A stretch of DNA of 53,474 nt from Mycobacterium shimoidei (GTDB lineage Bacteria > Actinomycetota > Actinomycetes > Mycobacteriales > Mycobacteriaceae). The first letter of the stretch is position 1; each line of letters opens with the position of its first letter. The stretch is from positions 1-53,474 of the forward strand of contig LQPU01000050.1 of the NCBI GenBank assembly GCA_002101905.1, read 5' to 3'. The notes under the pieces were generated by a model, which was not told where the DNA came from, did not search any database, and saw only the letters and a list, made by a program, of their open reading frames with translations. The position numbers and the translations under genes were made by a program. Positions 40,072 through 48,298 of the stretch are shown here, in pieces.

Positions 40072-40781
40072 CCTTCCTCGCTGTCGGGGTTGTGACGACG
40101 CCAAAGATCCGGCCGGCGTTCACGGGTACGCTGCAGCGACGCCTGGCGGCGCCACTCGGCGATGCGGGCATGGTCGCCGGACAGCAGAACCTCCGGCACC
40201 TCGAGCCCCCGCCAGCTCGGCGGTCTGGTGTAGGACGGCCCCTCCAGCAGGCCCCCTCGTTCGGGGGAATGCGAATCATCTTGGTGCGATGCAGGATTGC
40301 CGATCACCTCAGGCAGCAACCGCACCACCGCCTCGATCATCACCAGTGCCGCCGATTCCCCCCCGGGTAGTACGTAGTCCCCGATCGAGACCTCTTCGAC
40401 CCGCATGCGTCGCGCGGCGTCGTCGACGACTCGTTGATCGATACCCTCGTAGCGCGCACACGCGAACACCAGATGCTCCTCGCCGCTCCAGCGCTGTGCG
40501 GTCCGCTGAGTGAACAGCCTGCCCGCGGGGGTCGGGACAACGAGAAGTGAAGCCGGTGAGCAGATTTCATCCAACGCCTCACCCCAGACCGGCGCTCGCA
40601 TCACCATTCCGGGACCGCCACCATAGGGTGCGTCGTCCACCGAGCGGTGCACATCGTGGGTCCAGCGCCGAAGGTCGTGCACTTCGAGCTCGACCAGACC
40701 ACTCTCGATTGCCTTGCCCGGCAACGATTGCCGCAGCGGATCCAGATAGGACGGAAAGATGGTTACCACATCAATTTTCAT
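40068..40781 (-). CDS. trmD: tRNA (guanine37-N1)-methyltransferase
   Basis: 237 residues; methylates G37 of tRNAs to prevent frameshifting. SPOUT trefoil-knot motifs: DDAPYGGGPGMVM, CARYEGIDQRV, SIGDYVLPGGESAAL. The ATG overlaps the intact-frame stop of rimM (ATGA), so it relies on coupling with rimM translation. Confidence 0.97.
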   Translation of the reverse strand: MKIDVVTIFPSYLDPLRQSLPGKAIESGLVELEVHDLRRWTHDVHRSVDDAPYGGGPGMVMRAPVWGEALDEICSPASLLVVPTPAGRLFTQRTAQRWSGEEHLVFACARYEGIDQRVVDDAARRMRVEEVSIGDYVLPGGESAALVMIEAVVRLLPEVIGNPASHQDDSHSPERGGLLEGPSYTRPPSWRGLEVPEVLLSGDHARIAEWRRQASLQRTRERRPDLWRRHNPDSEEG

Positions 40782-41315
40782 GTTGATGCGCCCTCACCAC
40801 CCAGCTCGAGCAGACCGTCCGGCGGATCGATTTCCACCACGCGGTCCTCCAGGGACACCGATATCACGATGGCGCCGACGAATGGCACCAGCAGATCGCC
40901 GGCATCCTCGCGCCGCACCGATAACAATTCGCCTGCGGCGGTATGCAGCACTTCGGCGATCGTGCCGATATCGCGGCCCGTCGTAGTTCGTACCCGAAGG
41001 CCCCTCCAGCTGGTGGTCGTAATAGGTGTCCGGCTCGTCGATGGGAGGCAGGTCCTCAGAGTCGATGACGATCAGGTTGCCTCGCAGCGCGTCGGCGGCG
41101 TCGCGGTCGCCGACGCCTTCCAGGCGCACCAGCAGGCGTCCCCCGTGCGCGCGGGCCGTCTCGACGACGTAGCCGCGGCGTCGTCCGTCGCGATCTTTGA
41201 CCGACACCGTCGCCCCCGGCGCGAACCGGTCCTCGGGGTCGTCGGTGCGGACCTCGACCACGAGCTCGCCGCTAATGCCGTGCGCTTTGACCACACGCCC
41301 GACCGCCAGCTCCAT
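40778..41315 (-). pseudogene. rimM: rimM, 16S rRNA maturation factor, frameshifted
   Basis: The N-terminal RimM domain is normal from the ATG at 41315 (MELAVGRVVKAHGISGELVV through DEPDTYYDHQLEG). After that the frame runs into unrelated residues. Removing one C from the CCCC run at 41001-41004 (G-run on the coding strand) restores GLRVRTTTGRDIGTIAEVLH, then LLVPFVGAIVISVSLED, IDPPDGLLEL and a TGA at 40778 overlapping trmD. Restored length is 178 residues, near the family norm. Either a sequencing error in a homopolymer or a real inactivating mutation. Confidence 0.9.
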
Positions 41316-41320
41316 CAGAG

Positions 41321-41563
41321 CTACTGATCGGTGTCCACCACATCGACACGGATGCCGCGCCCACCGATCCCGGCAACCAACGTGCGCAACGCGGTCGCGG
41401 TGCGGCCACCACGACCGATCACCTTGCCCAGATCGTCGGGATGAACATGCACTTCCACGGTCCTGCCGCGCCGGCTGGTAACCATGTCCACCCGGACGTC
41501 ATCGGGATTGTCGACGATTCCGCGGACGAGATGCTCGACGGCGTCGACGACGACGCTACTCAT
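41321..41563 (-). CDS. KH-domain RNA-binding protein (KhpA-type)
   Basis: 80 residues, same as M. tuberculosis Rv2908c. KH domain with VEVHVHPDDLGKVIGRGGRTATALRTLV, containing the GxxG loop (GRGG). Lies 5 nt before rimM and 8 nt after rpsP. Such proteins bind RNA broadly, often with a partner (Jag/KhpB). Confidence 0.95.
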   Translation of the reverse strand: MSSVVVDAVEHLVRGIVDNPDDVRVDMVTSRRGRTVEVHVHPDDLGKVIGRGGRTATALRTLVAGIGGRGIRVDVVDTDQ

Positions 41564-41571
41564 CGCGGTGA

Positions 41572-42135
41572 TCAGCTTTCGGTCGTCGGCTCGGACTGTT
41601 CAGACTGCTCGCCGCCCGCACTGGCCTCGGCGGGCTGCTCGACGCTCTCGGCCGGCTCCTCGGCTTTGGCGGCTTCCTCGGCTTTGGCGCCCTTGTCGGA
41701 TTCGTCGGCTTTCTCGGCTTTCTTCGAGTCAGCAGCCTTCTTGGCCGGCGCTTTCTTCTTCTTCGGGGTCGCAGCTTCTGTGCTGGGCGAGCCCTCGGCA
41801 GCGGCCAGTGCCGCGTTGAACAGCTCGAGCTTGCTCGGCTTGGGTTCGCGGACCTTCAACCTGCCCTCAGCGCCGGGCAGCCCTTTGAACTTCTGCCAGT
41901 CACCGGTGATCTTGAGCAGCTTGAGGACAGGTTCGGTGGGCTGAGCACCCACCGAAAGCCAATACTGGGCTCGCTCGGAGTCGATCTCGATGAGGCTTGG
42001 CTCTTCCTTGGGGTGGTAACGGCCGATGATCTCGATCGCGCGGCCGTCGCGGCGGGTCCGCGCGTCGGCGACGGCGATGCGGTACTGGGGGTTGCGGATC
42101 TTGCCAAGCCGGGTGAGCTTGATCTTCACAGCCAT
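41572..42135 (-). CDS. rpsP: 30S ribosomal protein S16 with long acidic/Lys-Ala tail
   Basis: 187 residues. The S16 core is at 1-90 (MAVKIKLTRLGKIRNPQYRIAVADAR, IEIIGRYHPKEEP, AQYWLSVGAQPTEPV). Beyond it is a 90-residue low-complexity tail rich in Lys, Ala, Glu and Ser, as in other mycobacteria. It is the first gene of the rpsP-KH-rimM-trmD operon. Confidence 0.97.
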   Translation of the reverse strand: MAVKIKLTRLGKIRNPQYRIAVADARTRRDGRAIEIIGRYHPKEEPSLIEIDSERAQYWLSVGAQPTEPVLKLLKITGDWQKFKGLPGAEGRLKVREPKPSKLELFNAALAAAEGSPSTEAATPKKKKAPAKKAADSKKAEKADESDKGAKAEEAAKAEEPAESVEQPAEASAGGEQSEQSEPTTES

Positions 42136-42228
42136 GGTTCTGCGACTTCTCCTGTGGGTGTCACGCTGCAATTCAGCGACCGGGGCGGGCTGCCCGGGTC
42201 CGGTTTTGCCTCGCGTGTGCAGCCGCCC

Positions 42229-42239
42229 ATTGTGCCAGA
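42229..42239 (-). promoter_or_regulatory. 11-bp element TCTGGCACAAT upstream of rpsP
   Basis: Identical to the element upstream of rplS. About 94 nt before the rpsP ATG. TTGTCG is 15 nt upstream of CACAAT, so a weak -35 is possible. Confidence 0.4.
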
Positions 42240-42268
42240 ACGCGCACGTCGACAAAAAATCCTCAGAA

Positions 42269-42688
42269 TCACGGCTGCCGGTCGAAGCACTTGGTTTCCA
42301 CGCGCCGACTCATCCGCCAGCCATCCGGGGTGCGCACGAATTCGTCGTCGTACCACAGCCCCAACAAAGTGGTCGATCCAGTCTCGCCGCCGAACACCAT
42401 CGGGTTGAAGCAAAACGTCCGCGCGGTCGCCGCGTCGCCGTCGATCCGAATAGTCGGCAGCCCGAGCATGTGCGCATAGTTGGCGAAGATCGGCAGCACC
42501 TCGGCCAGCCACGGCTTGACCTCCGGGTAGTGCCCGACGATGCCGTCGAATGCGCTGTAATCAATGAATGCGTCCGGCGTGAAAACCCGGTCCAGATCAT
42601 CGAATTGGCGTGAATCGATCGCGGCGGCGTAGTCCGCCAACAGTTGCTGGATCTCCAACCGGTCGGAGATTTCGGCCTGGCTCAACAT
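42269..42688 (-). CDS. SnoaL-like NTF2-fold protein (Rv2910c-type)
   Basis: 139 residues from the ATG at 42688. The NTF2/SnoaL cone fold is recognisable: ISDRLEIQQLLADYAAAIDSRQFDDLDRVFTPDAFIDYSAF in parts, then WYDDEFVRTPDGWRMSRR near the end. Members are polyketide-cyclase-like, dehydratases or ligand-binding; no catalytic assignment can be made. It converges with nothing: the divergent dacB2 gene starts 46 nt away. Confidence 0.85.
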   Translation of the reverse strand: MLSQAEISDRLEIQQLLADYAAAIDSRQFDDLDRVFTPDAFIDYSAFDGIVGHYPEVKPWLAEVLPIFANYAHMLGLPTIRIDGDAATARTFCFNPMVFGGETGSTTLLGLWYDDEFVRTPDGWRMSRRVETKCFDRQP

Positions 42689-42734
42689 GGAAACTGATTC
42701 AACACGATGTCTCGGCCGGTTAGGCTGACCGCCC

Positions 42735-43604
42735 ATGCGAAGGCTTTTCGCCGCGATCGCGGCCCTTCTCGCGGTCATCGGATACAGCGCACCAGCGTGG
42801 GCCGACAACGTCGTGCAGCCGGTCGGCTCGGTGCCCGTCCCGGACGGACCAGCACAGACCTGGATCGTCGCCGATCTCGATACCGGTCAGGTGCTGGCCG
42901 CCCGGGACGAGAATGTGGGTCACCCGCCGGCCAGCACCATCAAAGTGCTGTTGGCGCTGGTCGCGCTCGACGAGCTGAGCCTGGACTCGACCGTCGTCGC
43001 CGACGAGGCCGCCACCCACGTCGAGTGCAACTGTGTCGGCATCAAACCCGGCCGCACCTACACCGCCCGTCAGCTGCTCGACGCCGTGCTGCTGGTATCG
43101 GGCAACGACGCTGCCAACACGTTGGCGCAGATGCTGGGCGGCGAGGCGGCCGCGGTCGCAAAGATGAACGCCAAGGCGGCCGCGCTGGGCGCGGTGAACA
43201 CCCACGCGACCACCCCGTCTGGTCTGGACGGGCCTGGTGGTCCGGGCGTGTCGACCGCCCACGATCTAGCCGTGATCTTCCGGGCCGCGCTGGCCAATCC
43301 GGTGTTCGCGCAGATCACCGCCCAGCCCTCGGCGACGTTTCCCGGCGACGACGGTGACCACCCGATCATCAACCAGGACGAACTGCTGTCCCGGTATCCG
43401 GGTGCGATCGGCGGCAAGACCGGCTTCACCAACGCCGCTCGCAAGACGTTCGTCGGCGCCGCCGCCCGCGGCGGCAGGCGGCTGGTGATCGCCATGATGT
43501 ACGGGCTGGTCCACCAGGGCGGTCCCAGCTACTGGGATCAGGCGGCGAGCCTGCTGGACTGGGGCTTCGCCCTCAATCCGCAGTCGGCGGTGGGCACGCT
43601 TTAG
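42735..43604 (+). CDS. dacB2: D-alanyl-D-alanine carboxypeptidase (penicillin-binding protein 5/6 type)
   Basis: 289 residues. Signal peptide RRLFAAIAALLAVIGYSAPAWA; trims the terminal D-Ala of peptidoglycan stem peptides. Motifs: PPASTIKVLLAL (SxxK), VSGNDAANTLAQ (SxN) and GGKTGFTNAA (KTG). The C-terminal anchor domain of larger DacB proteins is short. Same neighbourhood as M. tuberculosis Rv2911. Confidence 0.95.
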   Translation: MRRLFAAIAALLAVIGYSAPAWADNVVQPVGSVPVPDGPAQTWIVADLDTGQVLAARDENVGHPPASTIKVLLALVALDELSLDSTVVADEAATHVECNCVGIKPGRTYTARQLLDAVLLVSGNDAANTLAQMLGGEAAAVAKMNAKAAALGAVNTHATTPSGLDGPGGPGVSTAHDLAVIFRAALANPVFAQITAQPSATFPGDDGDHPIINQDELLSRYPGAIGGKTGFTNAARKTFVGAAARGGRRLVIAMMYGLVHQGGPSYWDQAASLLDWGFALNPQSAVGTL

Positions 43605-43626
43605 CTCGGTGGGCTAGTCTGCCTAT

Positions 43627-43672
43627 GCCGCAGCATTCTATTGTGCAAGTGTTGCATAAGGGCTTCTGCGGC
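43627..43672. other. nested inverted repeats between dacB2 and the STAS gene
   Basis: GCCGCAG (43627-43633) and CTGCGGC (43666-43672) enclose the 13-nt palindrome TGCAAGTGTTGCA (43644-43656). Could be a terminator for dacB2 or an operator for the STAS gene; I cannot tell which. Confidence 0.35.
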
Positions 43673-43781
43673 GTAGCGCCGATATAGTCGACGCTGCCCC
43701 ATACCGGGTTGAGGTCACAGCCCTTGCCAGCGGCCGACGTTGTGAGCAGGCCGGTAGATGCGTGCAAGGAACGAGGAATCG

Positions 43782-44177
43782 ATGATGGCCGACAACCACC
43801 CAGCAGCCGGTATGCCGTCTCAGTCGGGGAAGAACGACTTCGACGTCTCGGAAAAGCGGGTTGATGAGCTGGTGGTGCTGTCGGTGAGCGGGAATGTGGA
43901 CATGCTCAGCGCACCGTGGCTGACTGAAGCCATCGATGCCGCGCTCGCCAAACGTCCCGCCGGGTTGGTGGTCGACCTTTCTCGGGTCGACTTCCTCGGT
44001 TCGGCCGGAATCAGCGTGCTGATGACCACGCACGGCAACATGGGTGACTCAGGCCGGTTTGCCGTGGTTGCCGACGGGCCGGCCACCCATCGGCCGCTCA
44101 CGTTGCTGGGTCTCAACGAGATCATGTCGCTGCACCGCACGCTCGACGATGCGGTCAGCGAACTTTCCGACCGCTAA
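43782..44177 (+). CDS. anti-anti-sigma factor (STAS domain, intact serine)
   Basis: 131 residues. The ATG at 43782 has GAGGAA upstream. STAS domain: VVLSVSGNVDMLSAPWLTEAID and VDLSRVDFLGSAGISVLM, where the Ser in LGSAG is the phosphorylation site. It presumably switches an anti-sigma factor on or off according to phosphorylation. In contrast to the STAS protein at 14063, it keeps the regulatory serine. Its end overlaps the convergent tetR gene by 4 nt. Confidence 0.9.
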   Translation: MMADNHPAAGMPSQSGKNDFDVSEKRVDELVVLSVSGNVDMLSAPWLTEAIDAALAKRPAGLVVDLSRVDFLGSAGISVLMTTHGNMGDSGRFAVVADGPATHRPLTLLGLNEIMSLHRTLDDAVSELSDR

Positions 44178-44782
44178 GCCTGGGGCGGGGGGTCGATGGC
44201 GTACATCTGGTTCAACAGTGTCACCAGCAACTCGATGCGCTGTGCCTCGAGCTCCGGTTGTGGCAGCACCGCGCGCACCAGCGCGGCGCCGTCGAACGTA
44301 TTGGCCATCACCGCCACCAGGGCAGGGAACACTTCCTCGGGAATGCTCTCGGCGCCGGGCAGCGACCGCGCGGCCTCGTAGATCCTCGAGCTGTACTGCT
44401 CGAGAACGATTTGCAATGTGTCCTTGAGCTTTTCGTCGGTGCGGGCAGCGACCATGAGCTCATACATCACCGTGTTGGTGGAGTTCGCGGTCAGATCGCG
44501 CAGGATGGTCAGCGCGGCCTTGAGAACCAGCTCATCTGCCGGTATTTCGGCGACCTTCTTGTTGAATTCGTCGAGCTGGCGGCGCATCACTTCGTAGGCG
44601 GTGGCCGCCATGAAATCACCCATGGTGTCGAAGTGCCGAAACAGCGCGCCGACAGAAACGTTGGCGCGCTTGGTGATTACCGCTGCCGACGCGCGCGCAT
44701 AGCCGACTTCGGCGATTGTCGCGATGCTGGCGTCAAGTAGCCGCGCAACTGTCTCCTCGCGACGTTCCTGCTGGGTCGCCAT
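44174..44782 (-). CDS. TetR-family transcriptional regulator (Rv2912c-type)
   Basis: 202 residues from the ATG at 44782. The N-terminal HTH (LLDASIATIAEVGYARASAAVITKRANVSVGALFRHF in parts) is typical; the C-terminal ligand domain is helical. It is the downstream gene of the amidohydrolase, 2 nt away, so it is likely autoregulatory through the promoter at 46599-46627, which carries a palindrome. Confidence 0.92.
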   Translation of the reverse strand: MATQQERREETVARLLDASIATIAEVGYARASAAVITKRANVSVGALFRHFDTMGDFMAATAYEVMRRQLDEFNKKVAEIPADELVLKAALTILRDLTANSTNTVMYELMVAARTDEKLKDTLQIVLEQYSSRIYEAARSLPGAESIPEEVFPALVAVMANTFDGAALVRAVLPQPELEAQRIELLVTLLNQMYAIDPPPQA

Positions 44783-44784
44783 CT

Positions 44785-46566
44785 TTAGACCCGCGCGCCG
44801 TGCGGCTGGCGGGCCCCGGCCCGCAGGAAACGGCCCGACTTCACCGTTGTGCCATAGCCGTCGCAAAAGCGCCCATTGCGAAAGACGACCACACCGCCTA
44901 CTGCGGTGGCGATGACGGCGCGGTCGTTGCGGTTCACCATGCGGCTGAGTCCGCCGTAAAAGGGCACCTTCTCCTCGTGGTAGGCGTCCACGGATTCGTC
45001 GAGTCCCGCCGGGTCGATCACGGCGAAATCGGCTCGGTCGCCTTCCCGCAGGTTGCCGGCGTCAAGGCCGAACCAGTCGGCCACCTCCGCGGTCAGCCGA
45101 TGCACGGCGCGCTCGACGGTCAAAAAGGGTGCGCCGTCACGTTCGGCGTCCACGGTCCGTCGCAGCAGCCGCACTGGATAGTTGTAGAAGGCCATGTTGC
45201 GCAGATGCGCGCCGGCATCCGAAAAGCCCATGTGAATGCTGGGGTCGGCGGCGAGCTTGTTGAGCTGTTTGGGCCGGTGGTTGGCCAGCACGGTAGTCCA
45301 CCGCACATTGCGCTCGCCGTTTTCGATCAGGACATCGAGGAAGGCATCGAGCGGGTGCAGTCCGCGCTCGTCGGCGATCGCCCCAAAACTCTTGCCGATC
45401 AACGTCTTGTCCGGGCACTCGACGATCACGGCGTCATGAAAGTCGCGGTGCCACAACGTCGGGCCGAGCTTGCGCCGGTCGAACTCCCTGCGGAACTCGC
45501 GACGATATTCGGTGTCCGCCAATAGCTTGTTGCGCTCGATTTGGTCGCGCAAATGCAGCGCCGCGGTGCCCGCACCGAACTCCTCGAAGACCGGCAGATC
45601 GATCCCGTCGGAATAGACCTCGAATGGCACCGGCAGATGCTGGAATCTCACGCTGGCGCCCAGGACGGCGTTGAGCAGTCGGGTGAGCGGGCCGAAGAAA
45701 GTTGCCGAGCCCGGCATCGACTTCGTGTCGGCCGACACCAACAGGCTCATCCGAACACCATTGCGCCACCCGAAGATCCGGCTGCTGGACAAAAAGAAGA
45801 ACAGGCCTGACAGTATGTTGGCGACATCGGGTGCGCTCTGCAGGATCCGACCGCGCTCGCGCAGCACCGCGATCAGCTTGCGACGCTCACGCCACGTCGC
45901 GAATGTCGAGGGCAACGCCCGCGACCGGTAACGGTCGCCGTCGAGTTTGTCTATCGCCGCATCCATCCCGGACATGCCCAGCAAGCCGGCGTCGAGCGCC
46001 TCGTCGAGCATGGCCGCCATGCGGTCGAGTTCGGCGTCGGTGGGTCTGACCGTGTCGTCGGTGGCGCGCCCCAACCCCAGTACCGCGGTGCGCAGATCCG
46101 AATGACCCAGCAAGGAGCCGACATTCGGGCCCAGTGGAAGTTCGTCTAGCGCCCGAACGTATTCCGCCGGACCCGACCATGTCTTCTTGGCTTCCAGTGC
46201 GCCGAGGACGAAGCGTCGGGGCACCGCCTCGACGCGGCTGAACAAGTCGGCGGCATCGGCGGAGTCGGCGTAGACCGTCGAGAGCGAACAGTTGCCCAAC
46301 AGCACGGTGGTCACCCCATGCCGTACCGATTCCCGCAGGCCCGGATCGAGCAGCACCTCGGCGTCGTAGTGCGTATGCACGTCGATGAACCCCGGCACCA
46401 CCCACTTGCCGGCCGCATCGATCACCTCGGGGCAGCCGGTCTCGTCGAGCGGCTCAGCCGACACCGTGGCCAACAGACCGTCACGAATGCCCAGGCTGCG
46501 GACCTGCGGCGGGTTGCCGCTGCCGTCGAACCACAGACCGTCGCGCACGATCACGTCGTAGGTCAT
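44785..46566 (-). CDS. D-aminoacylase/N-acyl-D-amino-acid amidohydrolase family protein (Rv2913c-type)
   Basis: 593 residues. The amidohydrolase TIM barrel begins after a small beta domain: GFIDVHTHYDAEVLLDPG supplies the metal His-x-His and Asp. Later motifs include GHSDLRTAV and MGFSDAGAHLRNMAFYNYP with the catalytic Asp. Family members hydrolyse N-acyl-D-amino acids, but substrate specificity cannot be read. M. tuberculosis Rv2913c is 611 residues. Confidence 0.92.
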   Translation of the reverse strand: MTYDVIVRDGLWFDGSGNPPQVRSLGIRDGLLATVSAEPLDETGCPEVIDAAGKWVVPGFIDVHTHYDAEVLLDPGLRESVRHGVTTVLLGNCSLSTVYADSADAADLFSRVEAVPRRFVLGALEAKKTWSGPAEYVRALDELPLGPNVGSLLGHSDLRTAVLGLGRATDDTVRPTDAELDRMAAMLDEALDAGLLGMSGMDAAIDKLDGDRYRSRALPSTFATWRERRKLIAVLRERGRILQSAPDVANILSGLFFFLSSSRIFGWRNGVRMSLLVSADTKSMPGSATFFGPLTRLLNAVLGASVRFQHLPVPFEVYSDGIDLPVFEEFGAGTAALHLRDQIERNKLLADTEYRREFRREFDRRKLGPTLWHRDFHDAVIVECPDKTLIGKSFGAIADERGLHPLDAFLDVLIENGERNVRWTTVLANHRPKQLNKLAADPSIHMGFSDAGAHLRNMAFYNYPVRLLRRTVDAERDGAPFLTVERAVHRLTAEVADWFGLDAGNLREGDRADFAVIDPAGLDESVDAYHEEKVPFYGGLSRMVNRNDRAVIATAVGGVVVFRNGRFCDGYGTTVKSGRFLRAGARQPHGARV

Positions 46567-46598
46567 AGCGGGCCTCCAAAAGCTGCTGGTAAGCCCCA

Positions 46599-46627
46599 AC
46601 GCTAGCACAGATAGCGAGTACTCACAA
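46599..46627 (-). promoter_or_regulatory. promoter of the amidohydrolase-tetR operon, overlapping a palindrome
   Basis: Minus strand TTGTGA (46627-46622) is 17 nt from TAGCGT (46604-46599); the start codon is about 33 nt beyond. The perfect 8-bp palindrome GAGTACTC (46616-46623) covers the end of the -35 and start of the spacer, a suitable TetR operator site. Confidence 0.5.
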
Positions 46628-46642
46628 TCTTTCCGCGGTGAT

Positions 46643-48259
46643 TCAGCGGCCCGGAGTGGAAGGTGCAGCCGGGGTCTCGCCGGGCGGCGTGGAGGGGCTC
46701 GACGTGTCTGGTGGCGGCGGTGCGGGGGCGACCGAAGGACCGGGTACGGTCACCCCGGGCGGCGCGGCGCCGACTCGCCCGGCCACCGCCGGGATCACGA
46801 TGTGGCCGCCTTGCTGGCCGCATTCGTCGGTTTCGACGGTCACCGTCATCACCCCCCGCAGCGGACCATGATCCTGCGGTTGCAGCCACAACGCCTGCGT
46901 TGTGGTCTCCTGGTCGGGTTCACCGTGCGGCCCTACGCACGGGAACTGCAGTATTTCCGGGCGTGAGTGCCAGGCACCGTCGCGGAAATCGAGCACCAGC
47001 GGCCGACTGGCCGCCGCCGGGCTCACCGTCTGGTGGTCTTCATCGTCGAGCTGGACACCGGTGGCGATGCATTCGGCGGCCGTGCATGATGCGCGAAATG
47101 CCCACCACGTCGTCACATTGGGCGGTTGGGGGTTCGGCATGTCGTTGAAGGTCTGCTGGGCGCGGTTGATGTCGATTTGGTAGGTGCCGTCGAGCAGCTG
47201 CCCGGGGGCAGGCAGGGCCGCCGCGGTCGACGTCTGCGCGGCGCTCGGTACTCGCTCGGACGGTGTAGGGCCGGCCTGGCTGGGCGAGGCGTTGTTGTTG
47301 CGACCGATCATGATGCCGACCGCCAGACCCACGGAGACCAGCAACGCGGCAGCGGCCGCTGAGCCAAGGCCGACCCACAGCCTTTTCCGGTTGGCGGCTG
47401 CGGGCTGCGCTGGTTCGGAGTCTTTCGGAGGCTCTGCGTCTTCGGGATAGTCGATGACGGTGGAGAACGCTTCGGGGCCGCGGTCGCTGACCCAGCCGGC
47501 GGCGCGCTCGCTCAGCGCCGCGGAAAAGTCGCTGCACCGACCGAACCGATCGGCAGGTCGTTGGGCCAACGCGACGGTGAATACGTCGTCGAGCGGCGCC
47601 AGTTCGGGGTGCCGCTCGCTCAGTTGGGGCGGGCGGCCGCCAGACCAGCTTGGCGCCACGCCGGTGAACAGGTGAACCGCGGTGGCCGCCAGCCCGTATT
47701 GGTCAGCACGCCCGTCGGGATCGTCGCCGCGTGTTTGTTCTGGCGCGGCGTATGCCGACTGGCCGAGACGTCGGGCAATCCCGAAGTCTGTCAGCAGAAT
47801 TCGTTGCTCACCCTGGTCTTTGCTGAGCATGATATTGCTGGGTTTGACGGCACCGTGCACGATCCCCTGCCGGTGCGCGTAGTCGAGTGCGCCGGCGACT
47901 GCTGCGACGATCGCCAGCACTTCACCGGCTGGCATTCCATTCGGATACCGCTCTGCGACCTGCTGCGCTGCGTTGATTCCGTCGACGTAGTCCATGGCGA
48001 CCCACAGCCGGCCGTCGAATTCGCCCCGGTCGTGCACGTCGACGATGTTCGGGTAGGACAGCGCTGTGATGGAGTCGGTTTCCCGCAGGAACCTCTCGCG
48101 GAACTCGTCGTCGCCGGTCATCGTCGCCGGCAGGACCTTCAAGGTGACATGGCGTGTCAACGCGGGGTGCCCGGCAAGGTAGACCTCGCCCATCCCGCCA
48201 AAACCCAGCATTCGCAGGATCGTGTATCCAGCAAACGTCGCGCCGCTGGCCAACGACAT
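46643..48259 (-). CDS. pknI: PknI-like receptor serine/threonine kinase with altered catalytic loop
   Basis: 538 residues (585 in M. tuberculosis). Kinase domain at 1-260: glycine loop LGFGGMGEVYL, Lys41 in VTLKVL, DFG at 158-160. The catalytic-loop HRD is H135-G136-A137 (HGAVKPSNIM), so the catalytic Asp is replaced by Ala. The activation segment from DFG to APE is short (17 residues). A Pro-rich juxtamembrane, one membrane helix (about 295-320) and an extracellular domain with cysteines follow. Low phosphotransfer activity is predicted; it could act as a pseudokinase or scaffold. Gene order beside ffh matches M. tuberculosis. Confidence 0.9.
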   Translation of the reverse strand: MSLASGATFAGYTILRMLGFGGMGEVYLAGHPALTRHVTLKVLPATMTGDDEFRERFLRETDSITALSYPNIVDVHDRGEFDGRLWVAMDYVDGINAAQQVAERYPNGMPAGEVLAIVAAVAGALDYAHRQGIVHGAVKPSNIMLSKDQGEQRILLTDFGIARRLGQSAYAAPEQTRGDDPDGRADQYGLAATAVHLFTGVAPSWSGGRPPQLSERHPELAPLDDVFTVALAQRPADRFGRCSDFSAALSERAAGWVSDRGPEAFSTVIDYPEDAEPPKDSEPAQPAAANRKRLWVGLGSAAAAALLVSVGLAVGIMIGRNNNASPSQAGPTPSERVPSAAQTSTAAALPAPGQLLDGTYQIDINRAQQTFNDMPNPQPPNVTTWWAFRASCTAAECIATGVQLDDEDHQTVSPAAASRPLVLDFRDGAWHSRPEILQFPCVGPHGEPDQETTTQALWLQPQDHGPLRGVMTVTVETDECGQQGGHIVIPAVAGRVGAAPPGVTVPGPSVAPAPPPPDTSSPSTPPGETPAAPSTPGR

Positions 48260-48298
48260 GGAACAGAGCCTAGTCGGCGTGAAGTGAGCGCACTCGGG

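Noticed and set aside
40794..41315. rimM read as an intact 173-residue gene
   Set aside because: Everything after about residue 105 is unlike RimM, while the adjacent frame contains the expected C-terminal domain and coupled stop.
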